Under the pieces are notes generated by a model. The model was not told where the DNA came from. It did no database searches and saw nothing but the letters and a program-made list of their open reading frames with translations. Below, one piece after another: positions 35,655-43,396 of a stretch of 64,000 bases of DNA. The stretch lies in NCBI GenBank assembly GCA_964567995.1, contig CAZMOB010000001.1, positions 186,001 through 250,000 of the forward strand. The letters run 5' to 3'. Origin of the DNA: JAGOTP01 sp964567995 (GTDB lineage: Bacteria; Patescibacteriota; Patescibacteriia; 2-12-FULL-60-25). Position 1 is the first letter of the stretch. Each line of letters begins with the position of its first letter. Position numbers and translations under genes: made by a program.

Positions 35655-35874
35655 CGGCTGTTTCCTTTTCAGGGTGTGAAGGTGCGGGTGACGATTGAGG
35701 AGTTCCGCTTGTCTGTTGAGCGTTCTCCTTCTCATCTGACCAAGATTGATCGAATGGGAACGAGGCTCAAACACGACATTTCAGAAATCTAAAGACCGGC
35801 TAGTCTAGTAAAAATAAGGCTTTTTGTCAATCTATCTTTCATTTTTCCCTCAATCTACGTACCATGACAGCCGT

Positions 35875-37098
35875 ATGCCTACGCCTATTGTCGATCCCCA
35901 AAAACTGGACTGGTTTCTGAATCACGGTATCGAGGAGGTTCTACCTTCCAAAGAGGCCTTGCGCGAGAAATTGTTGCGCGGGGATCGGATTCGCGTGTAT
36001 TTGGGCGTTGATCCATCTGGGCCGACGATGCATATTGGGCACGCCATCACCGTTCAGAAGCTTGCAGAGCTTCAAGAACTTGGTCATGAGGTGATCCTTT
36101 TGTTGGGCGACTTCACCGGGATGATTGGGGATCCAACGGATAAGCTTGCGACTCGCAAACAATTAACACGTGAGCAGGTGTTGGAAAATTTGAAACAATA
36201 TAAAGAGCAAGCCGGACGCTTCGTGAAATTTGATGGACCAAATCCAGTACAGATTCGTTTCAATAGCGATTGGTTCTCGACATTGACCTTTGCAGACGCG
36301 ATTCAGATCGCGTCGCATTTTACGGTGCAACAAATGGTCGAGCGTGACATGTTTGAAAAGCGTATTGCTGAAGGAAAGCCGGTTCATTTGCACGAGTTCT
36401 TCTACCCGCTGATGCAGGGCTATGATTCAGTTGCGTTGGATGTCGATGTTGAAGTGGGGGGAAATGATCAGACGTTTAATATGTTAGCTGGACGTACACT
36501 GTTGCGTGAGATGAAAGGCAAAGAGAAGTTTGTGATGCGTTGTCGGTTGTTAACGGACCCAACCGGAAAGAAAATGGGAAAGACCGAGGGGAATATGATC
36601 GCGCTGTCAGATGATCCAAGTGACGCTTACGGCAAGATCATGAGTTGGACCGATGGGATGATTTTGCCTGGCTTTGAGATTCTGACGCGACTCACACAAG
36701 ACGAGCTACAGGTTCGCAAGCAACGAATTGAGTCGGGCGAAAATCCCATGAATTTGAAACGTGAATTAGCTGAATTGGTCGTTGCTTGGGCCTTTAGTCC
36801 AGAAGCTGCCAAGCAAGCCGCAGAGCAATTCACACACGTTCATCAACAAGGCGAACGACCAGAAGAGATGATCGAAGTTGAGGTGCCAGAAGCGGAACTG
36901 TCGATTGCCGATTTGCTCGTTCGTTCCGGGCTTGTTTCTTCGAAAGGGGAGGCGCGTCGCCAGGTCGAGCAAAAAGCCGTGCGTGTTGATGATGTTCTGA
37001 TCGAGAATCCACTCGCCACCGTTCCGTTACGGGATGGGCTCGTGCTTCAAAAAGGAAAGCGCCATTTTGCCAAGATTCGACGATCTTTGGCTGTGTAA
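35875..37098 (+). CDS. tyrS: Tyrosyl-tRNA synthetase
   Basis: A 407-residue class Ic synthetase from the ATG at 35875 (upstream in-frame starts are less likely). It has the HIGH box TMHIGHAI, the tyrosine-binding region (GGNDQTFN), and the KMSKS-like box KKMGKTEGN. The C-terminal S4 RNA-binding domain begins about residue 345 (LLVRSGLVSSKGEARRQV). It belongs to the TyrZ-like form with KMGKT. Length is typical. Confidence 0.96.
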   Translation: MPTPIVDPQKLDWFLNHGIEEVLPSKEALREKLLRGDRIRVYLGVDPSGPTMHIGHAITVQKLAELQELGHEVILLLGDFTGMIGDPTDKLATRKQLTREQVLENLKQYKEQAGRFVKFDGPNPVQIRFNSDWFSTLTFADAIQIASHFTVQQMVERDMFEKRIAEGKPVHLHEFFYPLMQGYDSVALDVDVEVGGNDQTFNMLAGRTLLREMKGKEKFVMRCRLLTDPTGKKMGKTEGNMIALSDDPSDAYGKIMSWTDGMILPGFEILTRLTQDELQVRKQRIESGENPMNLKRELAELVVAWAFSPEAAKQAAEQFTHVHQQGERPEEMIEVEVPEAELSIADLLVRSGLVSSKGEARRQVEQKAVRVDDVLIENPLATVPLRDGLVLQKGKRHFAKIRRSLAV

Positions 37099-37169
37099 AA
37101 GTCCCAGTCTGGTGGTGGTTGGGTGTGGTATCATGGTCCACAATAAAGAACTTTGACCTTGATCTGACT

Positions 37170-37607
37170 ATGTTTGGCACAAAACCGAACGAAGGAGGGG
37201 TGTTCGCGGTAGGCAAAGGCGAAGGGGATCATGCCTCTGCAACGTTAATCGCCCGAGGCGTTCGAGTGGAGGGGGAGTTCATGAGCCAGGGTGACGTCGT
37301 AATCGAGGGCGAAGTTTCGGGAACCCTGACTTGTTCAGGCACGCTCACGGTCGGTGTTGAGGCCAAAATCAAAGCTGATGTGAAAGCGAATGATATCGTC
37401 GTGGGGGGAGTCATCGATGGAAACATTGCGGCTGGACGCAAGTTGGAGCTCAAATCGGGTGGAAAAATTACTGGTGACATCACTTGTGAAGTCATCGTGG
37501 TTGAGAGTGGAGCTTCGTTGAATGGCAAGGTCTCTTCTGGCAAACGACTGGTAGAAGTTCAGGCGCCAAATACCAAGCGTCCGGAACGGGCCTCGGCCAC
37601 CGCCTAA
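37170..37607 (+). CDS. Bactofilin
   Basis: A 145-residue cytoskeletal polymer protein with the DUF583 beta-helix core: TLIARGVRVEGEF, GDVVIEGEVSGTL, AKIKADVKANDIVVGG, GNIAAGRKLEL and GGKITGDI give the regular short beta-strand ladder. Bactofilins organise cell-wall enzymes or polar structures. The start at 37170 follows the usual short disordered tail. An in-frame start at 37119 is possible. Confidence 0.93.
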   Translation: MFGTKPNEGGVFAVGKGEGDHASATLIARGVRVEGEFMSQGDVVIEGEVSGTLTCSGTLTVGVEAKIKADVKANDIVVGGVIDGNIAAGRKLELKSGGKITGDITCEVIVVESGASLNGKVSSGKRLVEVQAPNTKRPERASATA

Positions 37608-37622
37608 CGGCTTCGCCGTGGT

Positions 37623-38411
37623 ATGAACCCGGCGTACTCCTACGTCTACGATGAAACGGCCGCCTTGCCGCGCTATGCGACGGAATTGGGTCGTATTGAA
37701 ACGGAAGCGAGTCGCTGTGGAATTAATGGGCGGATCGCTCGGTTAGGGGTTTTTCGACAGCCGAAAAAAGTAATTGAAGAGGCAGTAAACTACGGGGCGA
37801 AAACGATCGTCTTCGTGGGAACGGATCAAGCGGTCTATCATCATCTAGCGGCGTTGATCGAGCTCGACGTGACGATCGCGTTTTTGCCGCTGGAAGCTAA
37901 TAGCGGACTAGGCTGGGCGCTGGGCGTCCCGACCGGATCCAAAGGGGTCGAAACGATCGCTGGTCGACTCACCGAAACCATCGATATCGGATTTTTGAAT
38001 GATCGACCTTTTTTAACAGAAATTTCCTTGCCACAGACACCAGCCGCGATCGAGGTCGACAAAAAGTATCGCGTCCGACCAGCCGAACGTGGCTCGATCG
38101 CGATTCGGAATATTGGTTCGCTGTATAGCGGTGCGAAAGTGATCGCCCAACCAACGGATGGTCAACTGGAAGTCGTCCTCCAATCGGAGATGAAAGGCAA
38201 GGGGATCAAGCAGTTTTTTCGGTCTGAGCTGATTGAAACCAAATTGTTTCTTAAAGAAGGGGTCGTCGTGTGCCAAGATGGGGTTCACGGCTTTGTGGAT
38301 GGTACGGCGGGTTTATCTGGAACAAATCTTCGTTTTTCCGTAAAACCAAAAGCGGCCCGCATTATTATTGGACGAACTTGTCAGTGGAGAAAAGATCAGT
38401 CTCAGAATTGA
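37623..38411 (+). CDS. Diacylglycerol kinase catalytic-domain-like protein
   Basis: A 262-residue protein with the two-domain layout of the DAGK/YegS lipid kinase family: an N-terminal Rossmann-like part (AVNYGAKTIVFVGTDQAVYHHLAAL, FLPLEANSGLGWALGV) and a C-terminal beta-rich part (RNIGSLYSGAKVIAQPTDGQLEVV). The nucleotide-binding GGDGT motif is replaced by VGTDQ and no clear substitute is seen, so kinase activity is doubtful. It starts 16 nt after the bactofilin gene. Confidence 0.7.
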   Translation: MNPAYSYVYDETAALPRYATELGRIETEASRCGINGRIARLGVFRQPKKVIEEAVNYGAKTIVFVGTDQAVYHHLAALIELDVTIAFLPLEANSGLGWALGVPTGSKGVETIAGRLTETIDIGFLNDRPFLTEISLPQTPAAIEVDKKYRVRPAERGSIAIRNIGSLYSGAKVIAQPTDGQLEVVLQSEMKGKGIKQFFRSELIETKLFLKEGVVVCQDGVHGFVDGTAGLSGTNLRFSVKPKAARIIIGRTCQWRKDQSQN

Positions 38412-38493
38412 TTGACAGTCTAAAGTCAGTATCGCTTAATACAGCGGTTCCCGAACCACGTTGGTTTGGGAGTTGTCTGCTGTAGGAGGAGTA

Positions 38494-38847
38494 ATGGACG
38501 TAGCATTCACGGTAAACAAGGGCCCGTATCGTTCTTCCACCCCCACGCCGCCGTCGCCCGATTTCGGGCGGATGTTGGTCTCTGCGGTGTTGTTCGCGAG
38601 CACTGTCGGTGTTTGTGCGAGGAGCTACGACCACATCGCGACGAAGGCTGCACATCGTCCTCAGGCGGCTGAGACCGTGTCGGTCAAGGTTTGTTCCTCG
38701 CACTGCATTCGGGTCGCTGCCCCTGTTTCGTTGGTATACCGTCCGCTCTGGCGGTATGGGGGCGGCATGTTCATCCGATGCCCTCACAGCAGCTCGTGTG
38801 GCTGCGGTGAGGCAGTGGTGTCGCTGTCTCACAGTCCGTCTCACTAA
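38494..38847 (+). CDS. Small hypothetical protein with strong ribosome site
   Basis: A 117-residue frame whose ATG at 38494 follows a strong Shine-Dalgarno sequence (TAGGAGGAG, about 8 nt upstream). It has one possible membrane segment (MLVSAVLFASTVGVCA) and several Cys and His residues near the end. The sequence is low in recognisable structure and could be spurious; the ribosome site is the main support. The nucleotide sequence also has several short inverted repeats, so an RNA role is an alternative. Confidence 0.4.
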   Translation: MDVAFTVNKGPYRSSTPTPPSPDFGRMLVSAVLFASTVGVCARSYDHIATKAAHRPQAAETVSVKVCSSHCIRVAAPVSLVYRPLWRYGGGMFIRCPHSSSCGCGEAVVSLSHSPSH

Positions 38848-38926
38848 AGTCGGGCTTCCTGCGCCCGTTCCGATAGGCCTCGCTCCTCAGCGGCCCCAGC
38901 CATCGGAGCGGGCGTCTATCGTTTGG

Positions 38927-38955
38927 TTGACCATTCTGATCGAGTTGGTTAGTAT
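38927..38955 (+). promoter_or_regulatory. Canonical promoter of tRNA-Leu(GAG)
   Basis: TTGACC (38927-38932), a 17-nt spacer and TAGTAT (38950-38955) make a housekeeping-sigma promoter about 22 nt before the tRNA. The 10-mer ATACGGCCAC just after the -10 region is also found before tRNA-fMet at 49733. Confidence 0.8.
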
Positions 38956-38977
38956 ACGGCCACATCGAAAGATCTTT

Positions 38978-39064
38978 GGGCGAGTGGCGAAATTGGCAGA
39001 CGCACTACCTTGAGGTGGTAGCACCCGCAAGGGTATGAGAGTTCAAGTCTCTCCTCGCCCACCA
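38978..39064 (+). tRNA. tRNA-Leu(GAG)
   Basis: An 87-nt class II tRNA with a long variable arm (CACCCGCAAGGGT region). The acceptor GGGCGAG pairs with CTCGCCC, CCA is encoded, and the T arm contains GTTCAAGTC. The anticodon loop TTGAGGT gives anticodon GAG. A hairpin terminator follows at once. Confidence 0.96.
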
Positions 39065-39066
39065 TG

Positions 39067-39105
39067 AAAAATTCCCTATACCGCGCGGTACTGGGGATTT
39101 TTCTT
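39067..39105 (+). terminator. Terminator of tRNA-Leu(GAG)
   Basis: The arms 39067-39076 (AAAAATTCCC) and 39093-39102 (GGGGATTTTT) pair, with an inner TACCGCGCGGTA stem, followed by a T-rich tail. It lies directly after the encoded CCA. Confidence 0.85.
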
Positions 39106-39202
39106 TTTCATACGTTTGGGTATTTTCATACAGTGTGATACAAACCATCCTCGTTCTTTTCGTTCAAGAACTGCCTCGATCCACCCTCCAAGGAGCTGTC
39201 TC

Positions 39203-39661
39203 ATGACGCAACACATCGAGCCTCTGTCTCCGGAGCAGGTTCGGAGCCTGCTCACCCAGCCGTCCACGACCGATCCTACGCTCCGGCGCACGCACGCCAT
39301 GCTGTGCCTGCTCATGGTCATGCGGGTGCCGCTGAATGAGCTGCTGGTGCTTCGGCTCGACCAGCTCAACCTCGAGAGCGGCACACTGCGCTATCCGGTC
39401 AAGCGGCCGGGGTCGTACGACATTCCAGATGCGCTCCGTGACGTGCTCGCGCGCTACGTGACAGAGGTGCGGGAAAACTTCGTCTTCACGTCGAATCCCG
39501 AGAGTTCGGAGGGGCTTTTCCCTTCGGGGATGTTCTACATGACTGCCAATATGTTCTGGAGGTTCATGACCCAGTATGCGGCGTTTCAAGGGGTGACTGC
39601 GCTGGTGACGGCGCCGGTCATTCGAGAAACGTTGAAACTCAAAGAATCGTTCAGTCTCTAG
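39203..39661 (+). CDS. Degenerate tyrosine-recombinase-like protein 1
   Basis: A 152-residue protein with a good ribosome site (AAGGAG, 39196 region) before the ATG. Its pattern matches the first half of a phage integrase catalytic domain: RTHAMLCLLMVMR, LNELLVLRLDQLNLESGTLRYP, then IPDALRDVLARYV, VFTS and a final VIRETLKL. The catalytic Arg of the TGLRxSEL box, the HxxR histidine and the nucleophilic Tyr are not evident. It is therefore probably not an active recombinase, and may be a relic or a reused DNA-binding fold. Paired with a similar gene downstream. Confidence 0.55.
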   Translation: MTQHIEPLSPEQVRSLLTQPSTTDPTLRRTHAMLCLLMVMRVPLNELLVLRLDQLNLESGTLRYPVKRPGSYDIPDALRDVLARYVTEVRENFVFTSNPESSEGLFPSGMFYMTANMFWRFMTQYAAFQGVTALVTAPVIRETLKLKESFSL

Positions 39662-39839
39662 ACCTAGGCCGGAGACGCTGGCCTGGGAAAAAAGTCGGGC
39701 GTCATCAGACGGCGGTTCTCGCCCCTGTGCGCCCGCTTTCTGATTATAGAAGCAAGCTTGCAAAAACGCTTTTTTTCTGGCAACCTCGCTCGTCACCCTG
39801 GCCACAACGAACAGGGTGCTGATGAAGGAGAAGACGGCG

Positions 39840-40433
39840 ATGAAGAAGGATAGAGAGAAGAAAAAGGTGACAGAGAAGAAGGGGGCTGTGGGGCTGAAGC
39901 GAGAACCGAGGCCTGGCTGGTTCGAGGGGGACACGGACGCCTTCGCTAGGGCGCTCCTCCATCCTCCGGAGGGCTGTCTGATCGAGGGGGATCCGGAGGC
40001 GGAACGCGCGCATCTGCTCGTGTGTCTCCTCTGGTTCGGGAAGGCATCCCTCGATCAGGTAACCCTCGATCACCTGCTCCACCTCGAAGTGGCTGACTTC
40101 ATTCCCGCAACGCGTGAGCTTCGCCTGCCTCGCTTGAGGTGTGGCGCTTGGCATCCGCAGGTCGAGAGGGCTGAGATTGCTGCTGACGATCCCCGTGTCG
40201 TCCTGCCGATGGAGGTCGTCGACCGTCTCCAGGCCTACCTGAAGGGGAAGTCGGAAGGCCGTGTCTTTAGTAAGCTTCTGCGTCGTTCCATCGAGTGGAG
40301 AACTATCTGCACGCACGCACGCAGACAGGCTCGGTCGTGGAGGTGGCCGGCTCTTGCAGAGGTACTGCACGCCGAGAGCGAAGGTGGTCTGATAAAGTCG
40401 GTGCAGAGAAAGGAGGTGCTCAACAGCGGGTAG
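39840..40433 (+). CDS. Degenerate tyrosine-recombinase-like protein 2
   Basis: A 197-residue protein from the ATG at 39840 (GAAGGAG upstream). A Lys/Glu-rich start is followed by ERAHLLVCLLWFGKASLDQVTLDHLLHLEV, LRLPRL, VLPMEVVDRLQAYL and GRVFSKLL, the same order of elements as the gene at 39203. No catalytic Arg, HxxR or Tyr set is recognisable. The two genes look like tandem diverged copies. Its end overlaps the left arm of a terminator hairpin. Confidence 0.5.
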   Translation: MKKDREKKKVTEKKGAVGLKREPRPGWFEGDTDAFARALLHPPEGCLIEGDPEAERAHLLVCLLWFGKASLDQVTLDHLLHLEVADFIPATRELRLPRLRCGAWHPQVERAEIAADDPRVVLPMEVVDRLQAYLKGKSEGRVFSKLLRRSIEWRTICTHARRQARSWRWPALAEVLHAESEGGLIKSVQRKEVLNSG

Positions 40434-40477
40434 GTCGGACAGCGTGCTCGCGTCCACCGCCCGCTGTTCGATTTTTT
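40422..40477 (+). terminator. Terminator after the gene at 39840
   Basis: Nine-base arms AACAGCGGG (40422-40430) and CCCGCTGTT (40460-40468) pair and are followed by a run of six T (40472-40477). The left arm includes the last codons of the gene. Confidence 0.8.
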
Positions 40478-40486
40478 AGATAGTTT

Positions 40487-40533
40487 CAATAAAAACACAT
40501 GACCCGCCTCTGGAGGGTCCGTGTGAGGCGGGT
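40487..40533 (-). terminator. Terminator of the minus-strand gene at 40550
   Basis: On the minus strand the arms 40525-40533 and 40502-40510 (ACCCGCCTC / GAGGCGGGT) pair over a 14-nt loop and are followed by a run of five T just after the stem. Confidence 0.85.
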
Positions 40534-40549
40534 TGTCGGGAGTTGTGGA

Positions 40550-40933
40550 CTAGACCTTGGTGCGCGTCAGCGTGACGCAGAAGTTGTTGGAATGCGGGAT
40601 GGGCTTGAGTTCGTGGATGCTGAAGCTCTCACCTTCCTGCACCAGCGCTTCCATGACCCCCTCGATGTAGGTCCGTACGACCTTGAGGGTGTGTGCTTGT
40701 TCGCCAGGAGCCTCTGATCTGGGGTTACCACGTGTGAGGATGAGCTGCGCACGGCCGTTCTCCTGGGCTGCCCGCATGTGGTTGGCCGCTTCGACGAGTG
40801 CACGAGTGATCGAGTTCCCTTCGTCCACGGTGTTTGGCTTGAGCTCTGACCGTACGGGGTTGATCTCTGCCGTGAGGGCCAGCGGTTCATCCTCCGTGAG
40901 CAGTGCCGCACTAAGCCGATGTCCTTGTGACAT
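40550..40933 (-). CDS. Hypothetical protein with near-perfect Shine-Dalgarno site
   Basis: A 127-residue protein I do not recognise. The sequence upstream of the ATG at 40933 reads AAGGAGGTGA, nearly the full complement of the 16S 3' end, in contrast with most genes here. The protein has an N-terminal strand-rich part (LSAALLTEDEPLALTAEINP) and a central helix (ITRALVEAANHMRAAQENG), ending FCVTLTRTKV. No membrane segment. It is a single-gene unit with its own terminator. Confidence 0.7.
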   Translation of the reverse strand: MSQGHRLSAALLTEDEPLALTAEINPVRSELKPNTVDEGNSITRALVEAANHMRAAQENGRAQLILTRGNPRSEAPGEQAHTLKVVRTYIEGVMEALVQEGESFSIHELKPIPHSNNFCVTLTRTKV

Positions 40934-41038
40934 GATGTCACCTCCTTGCGGCTGTTGGTATCATATTATTCCTTTTCCCGTCAATCCGTTCGTCCACTCT
41001 TTACCATCGTCTACGGCCCGGTTATATTGCCCTTTGTT

Positions 41039-42361
41039 ATGCTATCCACGATCAAACAGTTCCCTGAACGGGTGGGTCAGACGGTAAAAGTCCAAGGCTG
41101 GGCCTACAATGTTCGTTCCAGCGGATCGCTTGTGTTCCTTGAGATGCGCGATGGGTCAGGCTTTGTGCAGGCGGTCGTGTCAAAAAAGGGAGTGGATGAA
41201 GCTTCCTGGGAGGCGGCGAGTACTACGACGATCGAATCATCGGTGATCGTTGAAGGAGTTGTTGCCAAGCATCCAAAACAAGAAGGGGTATACGAACTAC
41301 AAGCGTCCAACGTGACACTTTTACAAAAAGCGGAGGAATACCCGATCGGTAAAAAAGAGCATGGTCCAGAATTCTTATTCGATCAACGTGATTTGTATTT
41401 GCGTTCACGTACACCTTGGGCCGTTCTACGTATTCGCGACCGTGTCTTCTTTTCGATTGAACAATTCTTCCACGAAGAAGGCTTTATCCGTTTTGATACG
41501 CCAATCATTCAGCCAACGAGCTGTGAAGATACAACCCAGCTCTTTACGGTCGATTACTACGGCACGCCTGGCTATTTGTCCCAGTCCGGTCAGCTCTATA
41601 GTGAAGCGGGGATTATGGCCTTTGGAAAAGTCTACGACTTTGGTCCGGTCTTCCGCGCGGAAAAGAGTAAGACACGCCACCACTTGTCAGAGCTCTGGAT
41701 GATGGATGCCGAAATGGCGTTCTTCGATCAGAAGATGAACATGGACACGCAAGAAAAAATGGTGAAGCGCATCGTCAAAGATGTGCTCGAGCACTGCCAA
41801 GAAGAACTCAAGATTTTGGAACGAGACACGACGATTTTGCAGCGCTTGGTGAATGAGCCATTCATTCACTTAAAACACAGCGAGGTAAAGCGTATCTTGA
41901 AAGAAGAAAAGCTGATTAGCGAAGAAGCGTACTCTAAAGAAGGGTATCTCTTGGATGACATGTCGACCGAAGAAGAAATTGCGTTGGGGAATAAATACCA
42001 AATCCCTGTCTTTATCGAAGACTACCCAGCGGAGATTAAGTCCTTCTATATGAAGCGCTTCACCGACGAGGAGGGTGTGCTCCGTGCTCGCTGTGCCGAC
42101 TTGATCGCTCCAGAAGAAGGCCGCGAAATCATTGGTGGAAGCCAGCGTGAAGAAAGCTATGAAGCTTTGAAAAAAGAGATTGTTGATCGCAACTATCCGC
42201 TGCAGCAATACGAGTGGTACTTGAATACGCGCAAGTACGGGAGCGTGCCACATAGCGGGTTCGGGATCGGTCTCGAGCGCACGGTTCGTTGGATCTGTGG
42301 AGTTCATCATATCCGCGAAACGATCGCTTTCCCACGGATGTTGAATCGGATGGAGCCATAA
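41039..42361 (+). CDS. asnS: Asparaginyl-tRNA synthetase
   Basis: A 440-residue class IIb synthetase from the ATG at 41039. An N-terminal OB-fold anticodon-binding domain (VKVQGWAYNVRSSG) is followed by class II motif 2 (FRAEKSKTRHHLSELWMMDAE) and motif 3 (GFGIGLERTVRWICG). The YLSQSGQLYSE stretch is typical of the AsnRS/AspRS group. Assignment to Asn rather than Asp is by overall resemblance and by the presence of a separate aspS at 45159. A TATATT box lies about 11 nt before the start. Confidence 0.92.
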   Translation: MLSTIKQFPERVGQTVKVQGWAYNVRSSGSLVFLEMRDGSGFVQAVVSKKGVDEASWEAASTTTIESSVIVEGVVAKHPKQEGVYELQASNVTLLQKAEEYPIGKKEHGPEFLFDQRDLYLRSRTPWAVLRIRDRVFFSIEQFFHEEGFIRFDTPIIQPTSCEDTTQLFTVDYYGTPGYLSQSGQLYSEAGIMAFGKVYDFGPVFRAEKSKTRHHLSELWMMDAEMAFFDQKMNMDTQEKMVKRIVKDVLEHCQEELKILERDTTILQRLVNEPFIHLKHSEVKRILKEEKLISEEAYSKEGYLLDDMSTEEEIALGNKYQIPVFIEDYPAEIKSFYMKRFTDEEGVLRARCADLIAPEEGREIIGGSQREESYEALKKEIVDRNYPLQQYEWYLNTRKYGSVPHSGFGIGLERTVRWICGVHHIRETIAFPRMLNRMEP

Positions 42362-42394
42362 CGCATATTATTTTGTTCTTTATCTCACACGATT

Positions 42395-43381
42395 ATGTCA
42401 GTATTCGAAGCGAAGCAGGCACTCAGCCAGTGGGAGGGTCAGATGGCGGAAAAGTTAAATGCAATCCCTTATCCAGAGCAAGAAGCGGGGGCCGAATTTG
42501 ATGCGAAAGCTTTCAATTTGGCTTTAGTATCGATCTTGAAAGCGATGCATGAGGGTACGTTTAAAGACAACATCGTTCAAGTGACGCAAGATGCGTTTGC
42601 CGTTATGTTGCAGCAGTGGGGAGCCAAAGTTCCAAAGCCACGACTAAGCACATCGCTGACTGGGCAGCTCGTGTGCGCGACGATCCACGGTTTGACGGAC
42701 GGAAAGTTGAAGAACGATCCGCTTCTGTTGAGTGCTGACGCTATTTCTAAAGCTTCCCAGACTGAAGGGGAAGAGATAGTTCCGGCTCAAGCCCAGTTTG
42801 TGGCAGATTGTTTGAAAACAGAAGAGGAGCCCTTCTCTGTACGTTGGCTCGCGGATGCTTCGAGACTTGTAAAACAATTACAGGAATCCAATGTGTCAGA
42901 AAGAGGACAAGCGAAATATTTTTTAGCCCCTGTAAAATACAAAGGCCTACCTAAGGCGCAAGGGCTGAAAGAACAATTTAATTTGGATAAAATCATCGAA
43001 GATTTCGATACAGTTGTTTTTGAATCAGATCCAGCCTGCGAAGGGATGAATCGAGAGGAGGGGATGAGAGTCATGTGTTTGAAGATACTGAATGGTACCC
43101 CATTCAGAAGTATGAATGAGACGATGGCGGCAACTACAACCTCTTTTGCGCAGGATGGATTCCGTCCCGGAACGGTCGAAGAGCTGCTCCATTTTGCTCC
43201 ATTGGATCCAGAAATTAGTCGCAAGCATGCAACGATGGCACCTGGAAGTCAGATGAAAAGAGGGGAATATGCCTTCGCCCCTTTAGTAACGGGCGAGATC
43301 GGCTACCGGGAATTTCGAGTACGTCCTGTCGGAGCGGGGGATGCGAACCCAGCCAACCAAGCCCTCTACATCGCGAGATGA
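42395..43381 (+). CDS. Distant member of the RPAT/ELLAYA family
   Basis: A 328-residue protein whose first ~240 residues are unlike the array proteins, but whose end has FRPGTVEELLHFA, then APGS, then a beta-rich tail ending QALYIAR. This parallels RPATLxELLAYA, ALGS and FLVF in the genes at 1-11213, in the same order and at similar spacing. I infer a shared C-terminal module on a different N-terminal domain. It starts 33 nt after asnS. Function unknown. Confidence 0.65.
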   Translation: MSVFEAKQALSQWEGQMAEKLNAIPYPEQEAGAEFDAKAFNLALVSILKAMHEGTFKDNIVQVTQDAFAVMLQQWGAKVPKPRLSTSLTGQLVCATIHGLTDGKLKNDPLLLSADAISKASQTEGEEIVPAQAQFVADCLKTEEEPFSVRWLADASRLVKQLQESNVSERGQAKYFLAPVKYKGLPKAQGLKEQFNLDKIIEDFDTVVFESDPACEGMNREEGMRVMCLKILNGTPFRSMNETMAATTTSFAQDGFRPGTVEELLHFAPLDPEISRKHATMAPGSQMKRGEYAFAPLVTGEIGYREFRVRPVGAGDANPANQALYIAR

Positions 43382-43387
43382 TATACT
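43382..43387 (+). promoter_or_regulatory. TATACT -10 box before the gene at 43397
   Basis: TATACT overlaps the stop region of the upstream gene and ends 9 nt before the next ATG, without a Shine-Dalgarno sequence. It predicts a very short leader. Confidence 0.5.
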
Positions 43388-43396
43388 AGACTCCGT

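Noticed and set aside
38365..38844. Minus-strand 159-codon frame
   Set aside because: Arg-rich, no ribosome site, overlaps the better-supported plus-strand frame and the end of the DAGK-like gene.
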